Under the pieces are notes generated by a model. It saw only the letters and a list, made by a program, of their open reading frames with translations, made no database searches and was not told where the DNA came from. From Janthinobacterium fluminis (lineage in GTDB: Bacteria > Pseudomonadota > Gammaproteobacteria > Burkholderiales > Burkholderiaceae_D): a DNA stretch of 64,000 bases. Positions within the stretch are counted from its first letter, which is position 1. Every line of letters starts with the position of its first letter. The stretch covers positions 310,001-374,000 of the forward strand of contig NZ_JAQQXR010000002.1 of the NCBI RefSeq assembly GCF_028595325.1, written 5' to 3'. A program made the translations under genes and the position numbers. This document shows, one piece after another, positions 24,709 to 34,058 of the stretch.

Positions 24709-25500
24709 TCACATCTGCCGGAACAGGTGCGCATACAGGGGACTGACGCGCACTTGGCCGCTGCGCCCGTGCAGCTTCAAGGACAGCTTGCCGGCTTCGT
24801 CGCGCACGGCGCTGTCGACGCAAGCGGCATTGACGATGGTGCCGCGATGAACCTGCCAGAACTGGGCCGTGTCCAGTTGCGGCAGTAATTCCTTCAGGCT
24901 GCTGCGTATCAGCGCCTCGCCATCGGCCGTGACGACGTTGACATACTTGTCGAGCGCCTCGAAGTACAGCACCTGCGCCAGCGGGATCATGCGCACCTGG
25001 TTGCCGACGGCGGCGCGGATCACGCTTAAACGCGGCTGCGGCGGCGCCAGCGCCTGCAACTGGCCGAGCAATTGCGCCAGATTCTCCAAGCCGTCCGGCT
25101 GGCGGGCGCCCAGGCGCTGGCGCAGGCGCTCGATGGTCTTGCCGAGGCGCGCGTCGTTGACCGGCTTCAGCACATAGTCGGCGGCCGCGTGCTCGAACGC
25201 GGCCAGCGCGAATTCATCGTAGGCGGTGACGAACACAATCTGCGGAAACGGACGTCCGGCCGGCCAGCCCTCGGCCAATTCCTCTGCCGCCTCCAGCCCC
25301 GTCTTGCCCGGCATTTTGATGTCGAGAAACAGAATGTCGGGCAGCAGGGCCTGCGCCTGCCGCAGTGCCTCGACGCCGTTGGCGCAGGTGGCGACGATGC
25401 GCAACTGCGGCCACAGGCGTTGCAGGGCGTGGCTCAGGGCGGCGGCCAGGATGGGTTCGTCTTCGGCGATCAAGGCGCGCAAGGCGGTGTTGTCGTTCAT
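24709..25500 (-). CDS. LytTR-family DNA-binding response regulator
   Basis: This 263-residue regulator has a receiver domain with the phosphoacceptor Asp in ILFLDIKMPGKTG and the switch residues in IVFVTAYDEFALAAF, where the Lys is in YVLKPVND. The C-terminal LytTR domain begins near MIPLAQVLYFEALDKYVNV and ends with WQVHRGTIVNAACV. Such regulators bind direct repeats in DNA. It starts at ATG 25500, whose A is within the stop of the upstream kinase (ATGA overlap), so the pair is one two-component system. The targets are not known. Confidence 0.92.
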   Translation of the reverse strand: MNDNTALRALIAEDEPILAAALSHALQRLWPQLRIVATCANGVEALRQAQALLPDILFLDIKMPGKTGLEAAEELAEGWPAGRPFPQIVFVTAYDEFALAAFEHAAADYVLKPVNDARLGKTIERLRQRLGARQPDGLENLAQLLGQLQALAPPQPRLSVIRAAVGNQVRMIPLAQVLYFEALDKYVNVVTADGEALIRSSLKELLPQLDTAQFWQVHRGTIVNAACVDSAVRDEAGKLSLKLHGRSGQVRVSPLYAHLFRQM

Positions 25501-26609
25501 GGCGGGTTCAGGGGCAGGGTGAGTCGGGCGACGGCGCCGGCCGGCGCGCCATCGGTCAGGGTAAAGCTGGCCTGTTCGGCGTATAGGGCCTGCAGGCGTT
25601 CGCGGATATTGCTCAGGCCGACGTGCGTGCCTTGCCGCGCCGGCGCGGCCGGCTGCAGGCCGAGGCCAAGGCCTAGGCCGTTGTCGCTGACGGTCAGCAC
25701 CAGGGTCTGGCCTTCGCGCGCGGCGCTGACGGCGATGTGGCCGCCGGCGATGTTCGGCTCCAATCCGTGCTGGATGGCGTTTTCGACCAACGGTTGCAGC
25801 AGCATCGGCGGCACGGCCAGCGCGCGTAGCGCGTCCGGCAGTTGCACGGTGTAGCTCAGGCGCTGGCCCATGCGCACCGACATCAGGCCCAGATAGGCTT
25901 GCATCAGCGAAAATTCCTGCGCCAGTGTGGTCGTCTGCGCGCGCGACGAGCGCAGCGTGGCGCGCAGGTACTGGATCAACTGGTCCAGCAGCAACTGAGC
26001 GCGCTCCGGATCGAAACCGATCAAGCCCTGCAGATTGGCCAGCGTGTTGAACAACATATGCGGTTCGATCTGCGCCTGCAGCAATTGCAATTGCGCCTGC
26101 AACGCCTGGCGGGCGACCGTTTCTGCGCGGGCCTTTTCGGCCGCCGCCAACGCTTCCAGCCGGGCGATCTTTTCCTTGTTGGCGAAAAACAGCAAGCCGC
26201 CGGCGCAGGCGACCAGCGTAAACAGCAACATGCTGAGATCCTTGGGCGCGATCGCCGACAGCGAGGTGAGGGAGGCGGAGCGCGTCACCTTGACGCCCAT
26301 CAGCGCGCCGAACAGCGCCATGCCGGCCGATTGCGCCAGCGGCACGGCGGCCAGCACGATCAGCGCCAGCGTCTTCCAGCCGGGCCGCCGCTGCTCGCCC
26401 CACCATGCCAGCCGGGCGCCGTCGATGATGATGAAGGCGCTGCTGCCGATGCACATCGACGCCACCAGGTTTTCCAGCAGATACTGGCCGGTGCCGAGCA
26501 CATAGGTGATGAACAGGCCGCAAAAGAGGTTGAAGGCCAGGGAGTAGCGGTAGTCCATGGCGAAGCGGCGCCAGGGAAAACCTTGCAAGATCTTGCTGGA
26601 CAGTGTCAT
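25497..26609 (-). CDS. LytS/YehU-type sensor histidine kinase
   Basis: This 370-residue kinase has four to six membrane segments in the first 150 residues (SLAFNLFCGLFITYVLGTGQ, LALIVLAAVPLAQSAGMALF). A His_kinase (LytS-type) domain follows with QIEPHMLFNTLANLQGLI around the phosphorylated His, and an ATPase domain with LVENAIQHGLEPN and VSDNGLGLGLG. It pairs with the LytTR regulator immediately downstream. The stimulus is unknown. The ATG at 26609 is the first in frame and gives a usual N-terminus. It is the first gene of this two-gene operon. Confidence 0.9.
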   Translation of the reverse strand: MTLSSKILQGFPWRRFAMDYRYSLAFNLFCGLFITYVLGTGQYLLENLVASMCIGSSAFIIIDGARLAWWGEQRRPGWKTLALIVLAAVPLAQSAGMALFGALMGVKVTRSASLTSLSAIAPKDLSMLLFTLVACAGGLLFFANKEKIARLEALAAAEKARAETVARQALQAQLQLLQAQIEPHMLFNTLANLQGLIGFDPERAQLLLDQLIQYLRATLRSSRAQTTTLAQEFSLMQAYLGLMSVRMGQRLSYTVQLPDALRALAVPPMLLQPLVENAIQHGLEPNIAGGHIAVSAAREGQTLVLTVSDNGLGLGLGLQPAAPARQGTHVGLSNIRERLQALYAEQASFTLTDGAPAGAVARLTLPLNPP

Positions 26610-26724
26610 GCCGGACTGCTTTCGGAAAGGTAGATCGAGCCGGGATTGTCCGGCGGCGCGGCCGCGGCCGGCAATATGGATGCGACGAAAGCGGGTCTGG
26701 CCGGAGCCAAACCCGTTTGGGTGG

Positions 26725-27978
26725 CTACAGCACGCCCTGCGCGCGCAGCGCGGCGATGCGCTCGGCGCTGTGGCCGAGCACCTCGCGCAGCACCGCGTCG
26801 GTATGCTGGCCGAGCAGCGGCGGCGCCAGCGCCGTGCACGTCGGCGTCGCCGACAGGCGCATCGGGCTGCGCACCAGCTTGACCTTGCCGGCGCTCGGGT
26901 GCGGCATGTCGAAGGCCAGGCCGCGCGCCCGCACCTGCGGGTTCGCGAAGACGTCGGCGATGTCGTTGATCGGCCCGCACGGCACGCCGACCGCCTCCAG
27001 CGCGTCTATCCACTGCGCCCGCGTGCGGCCCTTGACCATCTCGGCCAGCAGCGGCACGAGGACGTCGCGGTGGGCGACGCGCAGCGGATTGCTGGCGAAG
27101 CGGGCGTCGCCGGCCAGGTCCGGGCGCTGCCCGACCTCGACGAATTTCTGGTACTGGCTGTCGTTGCCGGCCGCGACGATGATGTGGCCGTCGGCGCAGG
27201 CGAAGGTCTGGTAGGGCACGATGTTGGCGTGGGCGTTGCCCCAACGCTTAGGCGCCTTGCCGCTGTTCAGGTAATTGCTGCCCATATTGGCCAGCATCGC
27301 CACCTGCACGTCGAGCAGGGCCATGTCGATATGCTGGCCCTCGCCCGTGCGGTCGCGGTGGCTCAGCGCGGCCAGCACGGCGATGGTCGCGTACATGCCG
27401 GTCATGACATCGGTGAGGGCGACGCCGGTCTTCTGCGGGCCGCCGCCGGGCAGGTCGTCGCGCTCGCCGGTGACCGACATCATCCCGCCCATGCCCTGGA
27501 TCAGGAAGTCGTAGCCGGGGCGGTGCGCGTATGGCCCGTCCTGGCCGAAACCCGTCACCGAGCAATACACCAGGTCCGGCTTGATTTCCTTCAGCGCGGC
27601 ATAGTCGAGGCCGTAGCGTTGCAGGTGGCCGACCTTGAAGTTTTCCAGTACCACGTCCGAGTGGCGCGCCAGTTCGCGCACCAGGGCCTGGCCCTCCGCG
27701 CTGGCGATGTCGATCGTCACCGAGCGCTTGCCGCGGTTGGCGGCCAGGTAGTACGCCGCCTCGCTGGTGTCATTGCCGTCGGCGTCCTTGGCGTAGGGCG
27801 GACCCCAGGCGCGCGTGTCGTCGCCGCTGCCCGGCCTTTCGATCTTGATGACGTCGGCGCCCAGGTCCGCCAGGTTCTGCGAGCACCACGGCCCGGCCAG
27901 CACGCGGCTCAGGTCGAGCACGCGCAGATGGCCCAGCGCCGTGGGGGCGGCCGGGGTTTTTTTAGTCGAATCTGCCAT
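26725..27978 (-). CDS. CaiB/BaiF-family (class III) CoA-transferase
   Basis: This 417-residue enzyme should move CoA between organic acids. The N-terminus LGHLRVLDLSRVLAGPWCSQN and the motif DVIKIERPGSGDDTRAWGPP are typical of the family. PGYDFLIQGMGGMMSVTG contains the likely catalytic Asp. The family's acid substrates (formate, oxalate, carnitine, succinate, and others) cannot be separated from sequence alone. ATG 27978 has AAAGGACAAG just upstream, and MADSTKK is not preceded by any similarity. It stands alone and is divergent from ugpQ. Confidence 0.85.
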   Translation of the reverse strand: MADSTKKTPAAPTALGHLRVLDLSRVLAGPWCSQNLADLGADVIKIERPGSGDDTRAWGPPYAKDADGNDTSEAAYYLAANRGKRSVTIDIASAEGQALVRELARHSDVVLENFKVGHLQRYGLDYAALKEIKPDLVYCSVTGFGQDGPYAHRPGYDFLIQGMGGMMSVTGERDDLPGGGPQKTGVALTDVMTGMYATIAVLAALSHRDRTGEGQHIDMALLDVQVAMLANMGSNYLNSGKAPKRWGNAHANIVPYQTFACADGHIIVAAGNDSQYQKFVEVGQRPDLAGDARFASNPLRVAHRDVLVPLLAEMVKGRTRAQWIDALEAVGVPCGPINDIADVFANPQVRARGLAFDMPHPSAGKVKLVRSPMRLSATPTCTALAPPLLGQHTDAVLREVLGHSAERIAALRAQGVL

Positions 27979-28062
27979 CTTGTCCTTTAACAGTGGTAAC
28001 GTTGGAAACAAAGTCTAGAACACATCACCATCCTTGTCGAATACCTCACCCGCGAAACCTCC

Positions 28063-28815
28063 ATGTGGCCCTATCCTAAAATTGTTGCGCACCGCGGCGG
28101 CGGCACGCTGGCGCCGGAAAACACCTTTGCCGCGCTGCGCTGCGGCCTGGACTACGGCTTCCGCGCCGTCGAATTCGACGTCATGCTGTCGCGCGACGGC
28201 GTCGGCGTCGTATTGCACGACGACCAGCTCGGCCGCACCGTCGCCGGCAGCGGCAGCGTCGCCGAGCGCACGGCCGCCGAACTGACGGCGCTGGACGCCG
28301 GCAGCTGGTTCAGCCCCCTGTTCGCGGACGAGCGCGTGCCCGACTTCGGCCAGTTCATGGCCTACTGCAAGGCCAGGCGCATCTGGATGAATATCGAAAT
28401 CAAGCCGGTGCCCGGCCACGAGCGGGCGACGGGGAGGGCGGTGGCGGCCGCCGTGCGGGCCGGCTTCGGCGCCGAGATCGCGGCCGGCGACCCGGCGCAA
28501 CTGCCGCTGCTGTCCTCGTTCAGCGCCGCGGCGCTGGCGGCGGCGCGCGACGCCGCGCCGCAACTGCCGCGCGCCTACCTGCTCGACGCGCTGCCGGCCG
28601 ACTGGCGGGCGCAGAGCGCGGCCTTGGGCGCCGTCGCCGTGCACACCAACCACCGGCACCTGACGCCGGCGCTGGCGCGGGCGGTCAAGGACGCCGGCCT
28701 GGGCCTGTTCTGCTACACCGTCAACGAGCCCGAGCGGGCGCGCACCCTGCTGGGCTGGGGCGTGGACGGCTTCTGCACCGACCGCATCGACCTGATCGGC
28801 CCCGCCTTTGCCTAG
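28063..28815 (+). CDS. ugpQ: Glycerophosphodiester phosphodiesterase
   Basis: This 250-residue enzyme hydrolyses glycerophosphodiesters to glycerol 3-phosphate and an alcohol. The active-site motif is IVAHRGGGTLAPENTFAAL, with catalytic His and Glu. FDVMLSRDGVGVVLHDDQL gives the metal ligands and the second His. It lacks a signal peptide, so it is probably the cytoplasmic UgpQ type. The Ugp ABC transporter genes are not adjacent; the UgpC-like ATPase at 55168 belongs to a different locus. It is followed by an AT-rich stretch and the alaS promoter. Confidence 0.88.
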   Translation: MWPYPKIVAHRGGGTLAPENTFAALRCGLDYGFRAVEFDVMLSRDGVGVVLHDDQLGRTVAGSGSVAERTAAELTALDAGSWFSPLFADERVPDFGQFMAYCKARRIWMNIEIKPVPGHERATGRAVAAAVRAGFGAEIAAGDPAQLPLLSSFSAAALAAARDAAPQLPRAYLLDALPADWRAQSAALGAVAVHTNHRHLTPALARAVKDAGLGLFCYTVNEPERARTLLGWGVDGFCTDRIDLIGPAFA

Positions 28816-28878
28816 GAAGGCGGGCCGGCGACTGCTCTTTGTCTCGCCCGGCCTGCCATTTCGGGCAAAGTTATCACG

Positions 28879-28884
28879 TATAAT
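28879..28884 (+). promoter_or_regulatory. Candidate -10 element for alaS
   Basis: A perfect TATAAT lies 38 bp before the alaS start codon. The -35 region is poor (TTTCGG-like at the right distance), so the call rests on the -10 alone. Confidence 0.4.
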
Positions 28885-28922
28885 CTTTCCTTTAAAGTTG
28901 CCAGCCACTTTCGCTAAAAAAC

Positions 28923-31532
28923 ATGAAATCATCTGAAATCCGCGACAAATTCCTCAAATTTTTCGAGTCGAAGGGTCATTCGATCGTTCGCTCGAGCCCT
29001 TTGGTGCCCGGTAACGATCCGACCATGTTGTTGACCAACAGTGGCATGGTGCAGTTCAAGGATGTCTTCCTCGGCCTCGACACGCGCCCCTATTCGCGCG
29101 CCACCTCTGTGCAGCGCTGCGTGCGCGCCGGCGGCAAGCACAACGATCTGGAAAACGTCGGTTACACGGCGCGCCACCACACCTTCTTCGAAATGCTGGG
29201 CAATTTCAGCTTCGGCGACTATTTCAAGCGCGACGCCATCCAGTACGCCTGGGAATTGCTGACCAAGGTCTACGGCCTGCCCGCCGAGAAACTGACCGTC
29301 ACCGTGTATATCGAGGACGATGAGGCTTACGATATCTGGGCCAAGGAAATCGGCGTGCCGGTCGAGCGCATCATCCGCATCGGCGACAACAAGGGCGCGC
29401 GCTACGCCTCGGACAATTTCTGGCAGATGGCCGACACCGGCCCTTGCGGCCCGTGCACGGAGATTTTCTATGACCACGGCCCGGAGATCTGGGGCGGCCC
29501 GCCGGGCAGCCCGGAGGAGGACGGCGACCGTTTCATCGAAATCTGGAACCTGGTGTTCATGCAGTTCAACCGCGACGAGCAGGGCAATATGCCGCGCCTG
29601 CCCAAGCCTTGCGTCGACACGGGCATGGGCCTGGAGCGCCTCGCCGCCGTGCTGCAGCACGTCCACAGCAACTATGAAATCGACCTGTTCCAGAACCTGA
29701 TCAAGGCGGCCGCGCGCGAAACCGGCGCCACCGACCTGGCAAACAATTCGCTCAAGGTCATCGCCGACCATATCCGCGCCTGCTCCTTCCTGATCGTCGA
29801 CGGCATCATTCCGGGCAGCGAAGGCCACGGCTATGTGTTGCGGCGCATTATCCGCCGGGCGCTGCGCCACGGCCACAAGCTGGGCCAGAGCAAGCCCTTC
29901 TTCTACAAGCTGGTGGCCGACCTGGTCGCCGAGATGGGCCTCGCCTATCCTGAGCTGAGCGAGGCGCAGGCGCGCGTCGAGCAGGTGCTCAAGCAGGAAG
30001 AGGAGCGTTTCGGCGAGACGCTGGAAAACGGCATGAAGATCCTTGAGGCGCAACTGGCCAAGGACGGCAAGAACCTGGACGGCGCCACCGCCTTCACCTT
30101 GTATGACACCTATGGCTTCCCGCTGGACCTGACGGCCGACATCTGCCGCGAACGCGAGATCACGCTCGACGAGGCCGGCTTCGCCGCCGCCATGGAGCAG
30201 CAAAAGAAAACCGCGCGCGCCGCCGGCAAGTTCAAGATGGCCGCCGGGGTCGAGTACGCGGGCGCGAAAACGCCTTTCGTCGGCTACGAGAAACTGGCGC
30301 ATGACAGCAAGGTCATCGCGCTGTACGCCGACGGCGTGGCGGTGCAGCAGCTGAGCGCCGGCCAGTCCGGCATCGTCGTGCTCGACACGACGCCGTTCTA
30401 CGCCGAATCCGGCGGCCAGGTCGGCGACCAGGGCGTGATCGACGCCGCGGCCGCCTCGTTCAAGGTGGAAGACACGCTGAAGATCCAGGCCGACGTGTTC
30501 GGCCACCACGGCGAGCTGTCGCACGGCGTGCTGAAGGTCGGCGACGCCGTCGCCGCCGCCGTCGACGAGGCGACGCGCGGGCGCACCATCCGCAACCACT
30601 CGGCCACCCACCTGATGCACAAGGCCTTGCGCGAAGTGCTGGGCGGCCATGTGGCGCAAAAGGGTTCGCTGGTCGACCCGGACAAGACCCGTTTCGACTT
30701 CAGCCACAACGCGCCGATGACGGCCGAGCAGATCAGCCAGGTCGAGGCCATCGTCAACAAGGAAATCCTCGCCAACCAGGCCACCCAGGCCCAGCACATG
30801 TCGTTCGACGACGCCGTCAAGCATGGCGCGATGGCCTTGTTCGGCGAGAAGTACGGCGACGAGGTGCGCGTGCTCGACATCGGCTCCTCGCGCGAGCTGT
30901 GCGGCGGCGTCCACGTGCACCGCACGGGCGACATCGGCCTGTTCAAGATCATCGGCGAAGGCGGCGTCGCCGCCGGCATCCGCCGCGTCGAGGCCGTCAC
31001 GGGCGAGGGCGCGCTGGCGCTGGTGCAAACGCTGAACCGCCGCCTGCTCGACGCGGCCGCCGCGCTGAAGACCAATCCCGAGGAACTGGGCCAGCGCATC
31101 GGCCAGGTGCAGGACCACGTCAAGGCGCTGGAGAAGGAATTGGCGGCGCTGAAGTCGAAGCTGGCGGCCGGGCAGGGCGACGAGCTGGCCACCCAGGCCG
31201 TCGACGTGAACGGCGTCAAGGTGCTGGCGGCCGTGCTGGACGGCGCCGACGTGGCGCGCCTGCGCGAAACCATGGACAAGCTGAAGGACAAGCTGAAAAC
31301 GGCCGCCATCGTGCTCGCCAGCGTCGCCGACGGCAAGGTCAGCCTGATCGCCGGCGTCACCGCCGACGCCACGGCGAAGGTCAAGGCGGGCGAGCTGGTC
31401 AATTTCGTTGCACAACAAGTGGGCGGAAAAGGCGGCGGACGCCCCGATATGGCGCAGGCCGGCGGTACAGATCCTACCAACCTGGCGCAGGCTTTGGCCG
31501 GCGTGCCGGCCTGGGTCGCGCAGCGCGCCTGA
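28923..31532 (+). CDS. alaS: Alanyl-tRNA synthetase
   Basis: AlaRS charges tRNA-Ala and clears Ser and Gly mischarging. The 869-residue length fits the family. The catalytic core opens with [17 protein letters not shown] and has [13 protein letters not shown]. The editing domain has [11 protein letters not shown], and the CxxxH motif is [13 protein letters not shown]. The usual sequence is CGGTH, so Thr is replaced by Val here, keeping Cys and His. The C-terminal DHHA1 part ends with [15 protein letters not shown]. It is an independent unit; tusA follows 162 bp downstream. Confidence 0.97.
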   Translation: MKSSEIRDKFLKFFESKGHSIVRSSPLVPGNDPTMLLTNSGMVQFKDVFLGLDTRPYSRATSVQRCVRAGGKHNDLENVGYTARHHTFFEMLGNFSFGDYFKRDAIQYAWELLTKVYGLPAEKLTVTVYIEDDEAYDIWAKEIGVPVERIIRIGDNKGARYASDNFWQMADTGPCGPCTEIFYDHGPEIWGGPPGSPEEDGDRFIEIWNLVFMQFNRDEQGNMPRLPKPCVDTGMGLERLAAVLQHVHSNYEIDLFQNLIKAAARETGATDLANNSLKVIADHIRACSFLIVDGIIPGSEGHGYVLRRIIRRALRHGHKLGQSKPFFYKLVADLVAEMGLAYPELSEAQARVEQVLKQEEERFGETLENGMKILEAQLAKDGKNLDGATAFTLYDTYGFPLDLTADICREREITLDEAGFAAAMEQQKKTARAAGKFKMAAGVEYAGAKTPFVGYEKLAHDSKVIALYADGVAVQQLSAGQSGIVVLDTTPFYAESGGQVGDQGVIDAAAASFKVEDTLKIQADVFGHHGELSHGVLKVGDAVAAAVDEATRGRTIRNHSATHLMHKALREVLGGHVAQKGSLVDPDKTRFDFSHNAPMTAEQISQVEAIVNKEILANQATQAQHMSFDDAVKHGAMALFGEKYGDEVRVLDIGSSRELCGGVHVHRTGDIGLFKIIGEGGVAAGIRRVEAVTGEGALALVQTLNRRLLDAAAALKTNPEELGQRIGQVQDHVKALEKELAALKSKLAAGQGDELATQAVDVNGVKVLAAVLDGADVARLRETMDKLKDKLKTAAIVLASVADGKVSLIAGVTADATAKVKAGELVNFVAQQVGGKGGGRPDMAQAGGTDPTNLAQALAGVPAWVAQRA

Positions 31533-31694
31533 GAGTGAAAACAGCGACGCGGCCGGGGCCGCGTGGTTGTTTTATTACTAGAATTGTCGTTGTGACCTCA
31601 CAACAGTTGCTGAACTATTTTGGTGCAGCGCGTCATTTGCCCGTATTTGGAGTAGTATGTCGAAAATCAGTGCAACAAACCGAGCGGGATATTG

Positions 31695-31955
31695 ATGAGC
31701 GACACACTACTACTTGATAACGAGATCATGGAATTCCAAAAAGAACTCGACGCACGGGGCTTGAATTGTCCCTTGCCGATTCTCAAGGCGAAGAAGGCCC
31801 TGGCAGAGCTGCAAAGCGGCGAAGTGCTGCGGATTATGGCCACCGACCCTGGTTCCGTGCGCGACTTCCAGGCTTTCGCCAAGCAAACCGGCAACGCCCT
31901 GCTGTCGCATATACAGACGGGCCGCGAGTTCGTCTTCCTGATGCAGCGGAAATAG
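31695..31955 (+). CDS. TusA-family sulfurtransferase
   Basis: This small (86-residue) sulfur carrier has the family motif NCPLPILKAKKAL with the active Cys in CPxP. Proteins of this type pass sulfur in tRNA thiolation (TusA) or in other sulfur pathways; which applies here is not clear because SirA/YedF-type homologues share the motif. It starts at ATG 31695 rather than the upstream in-frame TTG, as the ATG has GAGCGGGAT within range. The first 14 residues (MSDTLLLDNEIMEF) are less conserved. Confidence 0.85.
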   Translation: MSDTLLLDNEIMEFQKELDARGLNCPLPILKAKKALAELQSGEVLRIMATDPGSVRDFQAFAKQTGNALLSHIQTGREFVFLMQRK

Positions 31956-32135
31956 TGAAAGACGCCGCGGCGGTCCCGAAACGGCCGGCCGCGGCGCGCT
32001 TTTGCTGCTGTGCAGCGATTTTCCCGTCCAGACCAAAGCAAGACCGATACCGGCCGTCCGATTGTTTTAGACGGCTTCTTCTAACAAAAAATCGCACGAT
32101 CGTGCTTTAATTCTGTTTGTCGCCGGGTTTTCTCT

Positions 32136-32141
32136 TATAAT
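32136..32141 (+). promoter_or_regulatory. Candidate -10 element for etfBA
   Basis: A TATAAT hexamer lies 53 bp before the etfB start. A weak TTCTGT with a 19-nt spacer is the best -35 match. The region 31956-32194 holds no other feature. Confidence 0.4.
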
Positions 32142-32194
32142 CTAGCCCACATTTACTTAGTCCGTCATTTTTATAATTTCCCAAAGGCACAGCT

Positions 32195-32944
32195 ATGAAA
32201 GTCTTGGTACCCGTCAAACGCGTGGTCGACTACAACGTCAAAGTCCGCGTCAAAAGTGACGGCACTGGCGTCGATACCGCCAACGTCAAAATGTCGATGA
32301 ACCCGTTCGACGAGATCGCGCTGGAAGAGGCGATGCGCCTGAAGGAAGCCGGCAAGGTCAGCGAAGTGGTGGCCGTGTCCTGCGGCGTGACGCAGTGCCA
32401 GGAAACCCTGCGCACGGCGATGGCCATCGGCGCCGACCGCGGCATCCTGGTGGAGACGGCGGCCGAGCTGGAACCGCTGGCCGTGGCCAAGCTGGTCAAG
32501 GCCCTGGCCGAGAAGGAACAACCGCAACTGATCATCCTGGGCAAGCAGGCGATCGACGACGACAGCAACCAGACCGGCCAGATGCTGGCGGCCCTGCTGG
32601 GTTGGCCGCAGGCGACGTTCGCCTCGAAGGTCGTGCTCGACGACGGCAAGGTGACGGTCACGCGCGAAGTCGACGGCGGCCTGGAAACGCTGACCTTGAC
32701 GCTGCCGGCCATCGTCACCACCGACCTGCGCCTGAACGAGCCGCGCTATGTGACGCTGCCGAACATCATGAAGGCGAAGAAAAAGCCGCTCGACACCGTC
32801 AAGCCGGAAGAGCTGGGCGTCGATTGCGCGCCGCGCCTGAAAACCTTGAGAGTCGTCGAGCCGGCCAAGCGCTCGGCCGGCATCAAGGTGCCGGACGTCG
32901 CGACCCTGGTCGCCAAGCTGCGCAACGAAGCCAAAGTCATCTGA
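32195..32944 (+). CDS. etfB: Electron transfer flavoprotein, beta subunit
   Basis: EtfB pairs with EtfA to take electrons from acyl-CoA dehydrogenases and pass them to ETF-ubiquinone oxidoreductase. The 249-residue length is typical. It begins [19 protein letters not shown], and [20 protein letters not shown] is the AMP-binding type motif of beta subunits. The C-terminus [20 protein letters not shown] matches the family. The alpha subunit follows after 86 bp and an acyl-CoA dehydrogenase after that, giving a coherent fatty acid or amino acid beta-oxidation set. Confidence 0.96.
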   Translation: MKVLVPVKRVVDYNVKVRVKSDGTGVDTANVKMSMNPFDEIALEEAMRLKEAGKVSEVVAVSCGVTQCQETLRTAMAIGADRGILVETAAELEPLAVAKLVKALAEKEQPQLIILGKQAIDDDSNQTGQMLAALLGWPQATFASKVVLDDGKVTVTREVDGGLETLTLTLPAIVTTDLRLNEPRYVTLPNIMKAKKKPLDTVKPEELGVDCAPRLKTLRVVEPAKRSAGIKVPDVATLVAKLRNEAKVI

Positions 32945-33030
32945 AGCGCGGCCTCGCCGTCCCAACCACATGAATCGGGCAGCGCGCGGGCCCCGTCCCG
33001 CCCGACGCTGCCGACATATTAGGAATTATC

Positions 33031-33963
33031 ATGGTCGCCTTAGTTATTGCTGAACACGACAACGCTTCGTTGAAAGGAAGCACCCTCCACACCGTGACCG
33101 CCGCGCTGCAATGCGGCGGCGAGGTCCATGTTCTGGTCGCCGGCAGCAATGCCGGCGCGGCCGCCGCGGCCGCCGCGCAGATCGCCGGCGTGGCCAAGGT
33201 GCTCGTCGCCGACGCCCCCGCGTTCGCCGACGGCCTGGCCGAGAACGTCGCCGAGCAGGTGCTGGCCGTCGCCGCCGCCTACAGCCACATCCTGGCCCCC
33301 GCCACCGCCTACGGCAAGAACATCCTGCCGCGCGTCGCCGCCAAGCTGGACGTGGCGCAAATCTCGGAAATCACCAAGGTCGACGCCCCTGACACCTTCG
33401 AGCGTCCGATCTACGCCGGTAACGCCATCGCCACTGTGCAATCGAGCGACAAGGTGAAAGTCATCACCGTGCGCAGCACCGGCTTCGACGCCGCCGCCGC
33501 CAGCGGCGGTGCGGCCGCGACCGAAACGCTGGCCGCCGTCGCCGATTCCGGCAAGTCGGTCTTCGTCGGCCGCGAAGTGGCCAAGTCGGACCGTCCGGAA
33601 CTGACGGCCGCCAAGATCATCGTCTCCGGCGGCCGCGGTATCGGCTCGGCGGAAAACTTCAAGGTGCTCGAACCGTTGGCCGACAAGCTCAACGCGGCCA
33701 TGGGCGCCTCGCGCGCCGCCGTCGACGCCGGCTTCGTGCCGAACGACTGGCAAGTGGGCCAGACCGGCAAGATCGTCGCGCCGTCGCTGTACATCGCCGT
33801 CGGCATTTCCGGCGCCATCCAGCATCTGGCCGGCATGAAGGATTCGAAAACCATCGTCGCCATCAACAAGGATCCGGAAGCGCCCATCTTCGCCGTGGCC
33901 GACTATGGCATCGTCGGCGACCTGTTCGAGATCGTGCCGGAACTGATCAAAGAACTGGGTTGA
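33031..33963 (+). CDS. etfA: Electron transfer flavoprotein, alpha subunit
   Basis: EtfA binds the redox FAD of the ETF heterodimer. The 310-residue length is typical. The FAD-binding region includes [39 protein letters not shown] and [20 protein letters not shown]. It begins [16 protein letters not shown] after a leader with a GGAAT purine group. The stop is followed at 33994-34045 by a stem-loop with a T-run, which also overlaps the leader of the acyl-CoA dehydrogenase gene. It is co-transcribed with etfB. Confidence 0.96.
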   Translation: MVALVIAEHDNASLKGSTLHTVTAALQCGGEVHVLVAGSNAGAAAAAAAQIAGVAKVLVADAPAFADGLAENVAEQVLAVAAAYSHILAPATAYGKNILPRVAAKLDVAQISEITKVDAPDTFERPIYAGNAIATVQSSDKVKVITVRSTGFDAAAASGGAAATETLAAVADSGKSVFVGREVAKSDRPELTAAKIIVSGGRGIGSAENFKVLEPLADKLNAAMGASRAAVDAGFVPNDWQVGQTGKIVAPSLYIAVGISGAIQHLAGMKDSKTIVAINKDPEAPIFAVADYGIVGDLFEIVPELIKELG

Positions 33964-33993
33964 AGCGGTCGGCATCAAGTTGAATTAACCTTC

Positions 33994-34045
33994 ACAAGCC
34001 ACGCTGGTCCAAGGCATACAGTGCCGGGCCACCGTGGCTTGTTTT
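33994..34045 (+). terminator. Stem-loop after etfA, in the leader of the acyl-CoA dehydrogenase gene
   Basis: A perfect 10-bp stem (ACAAGCCACG with CGTGGCTTGT) closes a long loop that can itself pair in part, and a run of four T residues follows. It ends about 14 nt before the dehydrogenase start codon, so it could stop etfBA transcripts or act as an attenuator for the next gene. Confidence 0.55.
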
Positions 34046-34058
34046 CTTGGAGAGTGAG

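Noticed and set aside
28929-31418. A long minus-strand frame opposite alaS
   Set aside because: It is the complement-strand shadow of alaS, with no start signal or known domain.
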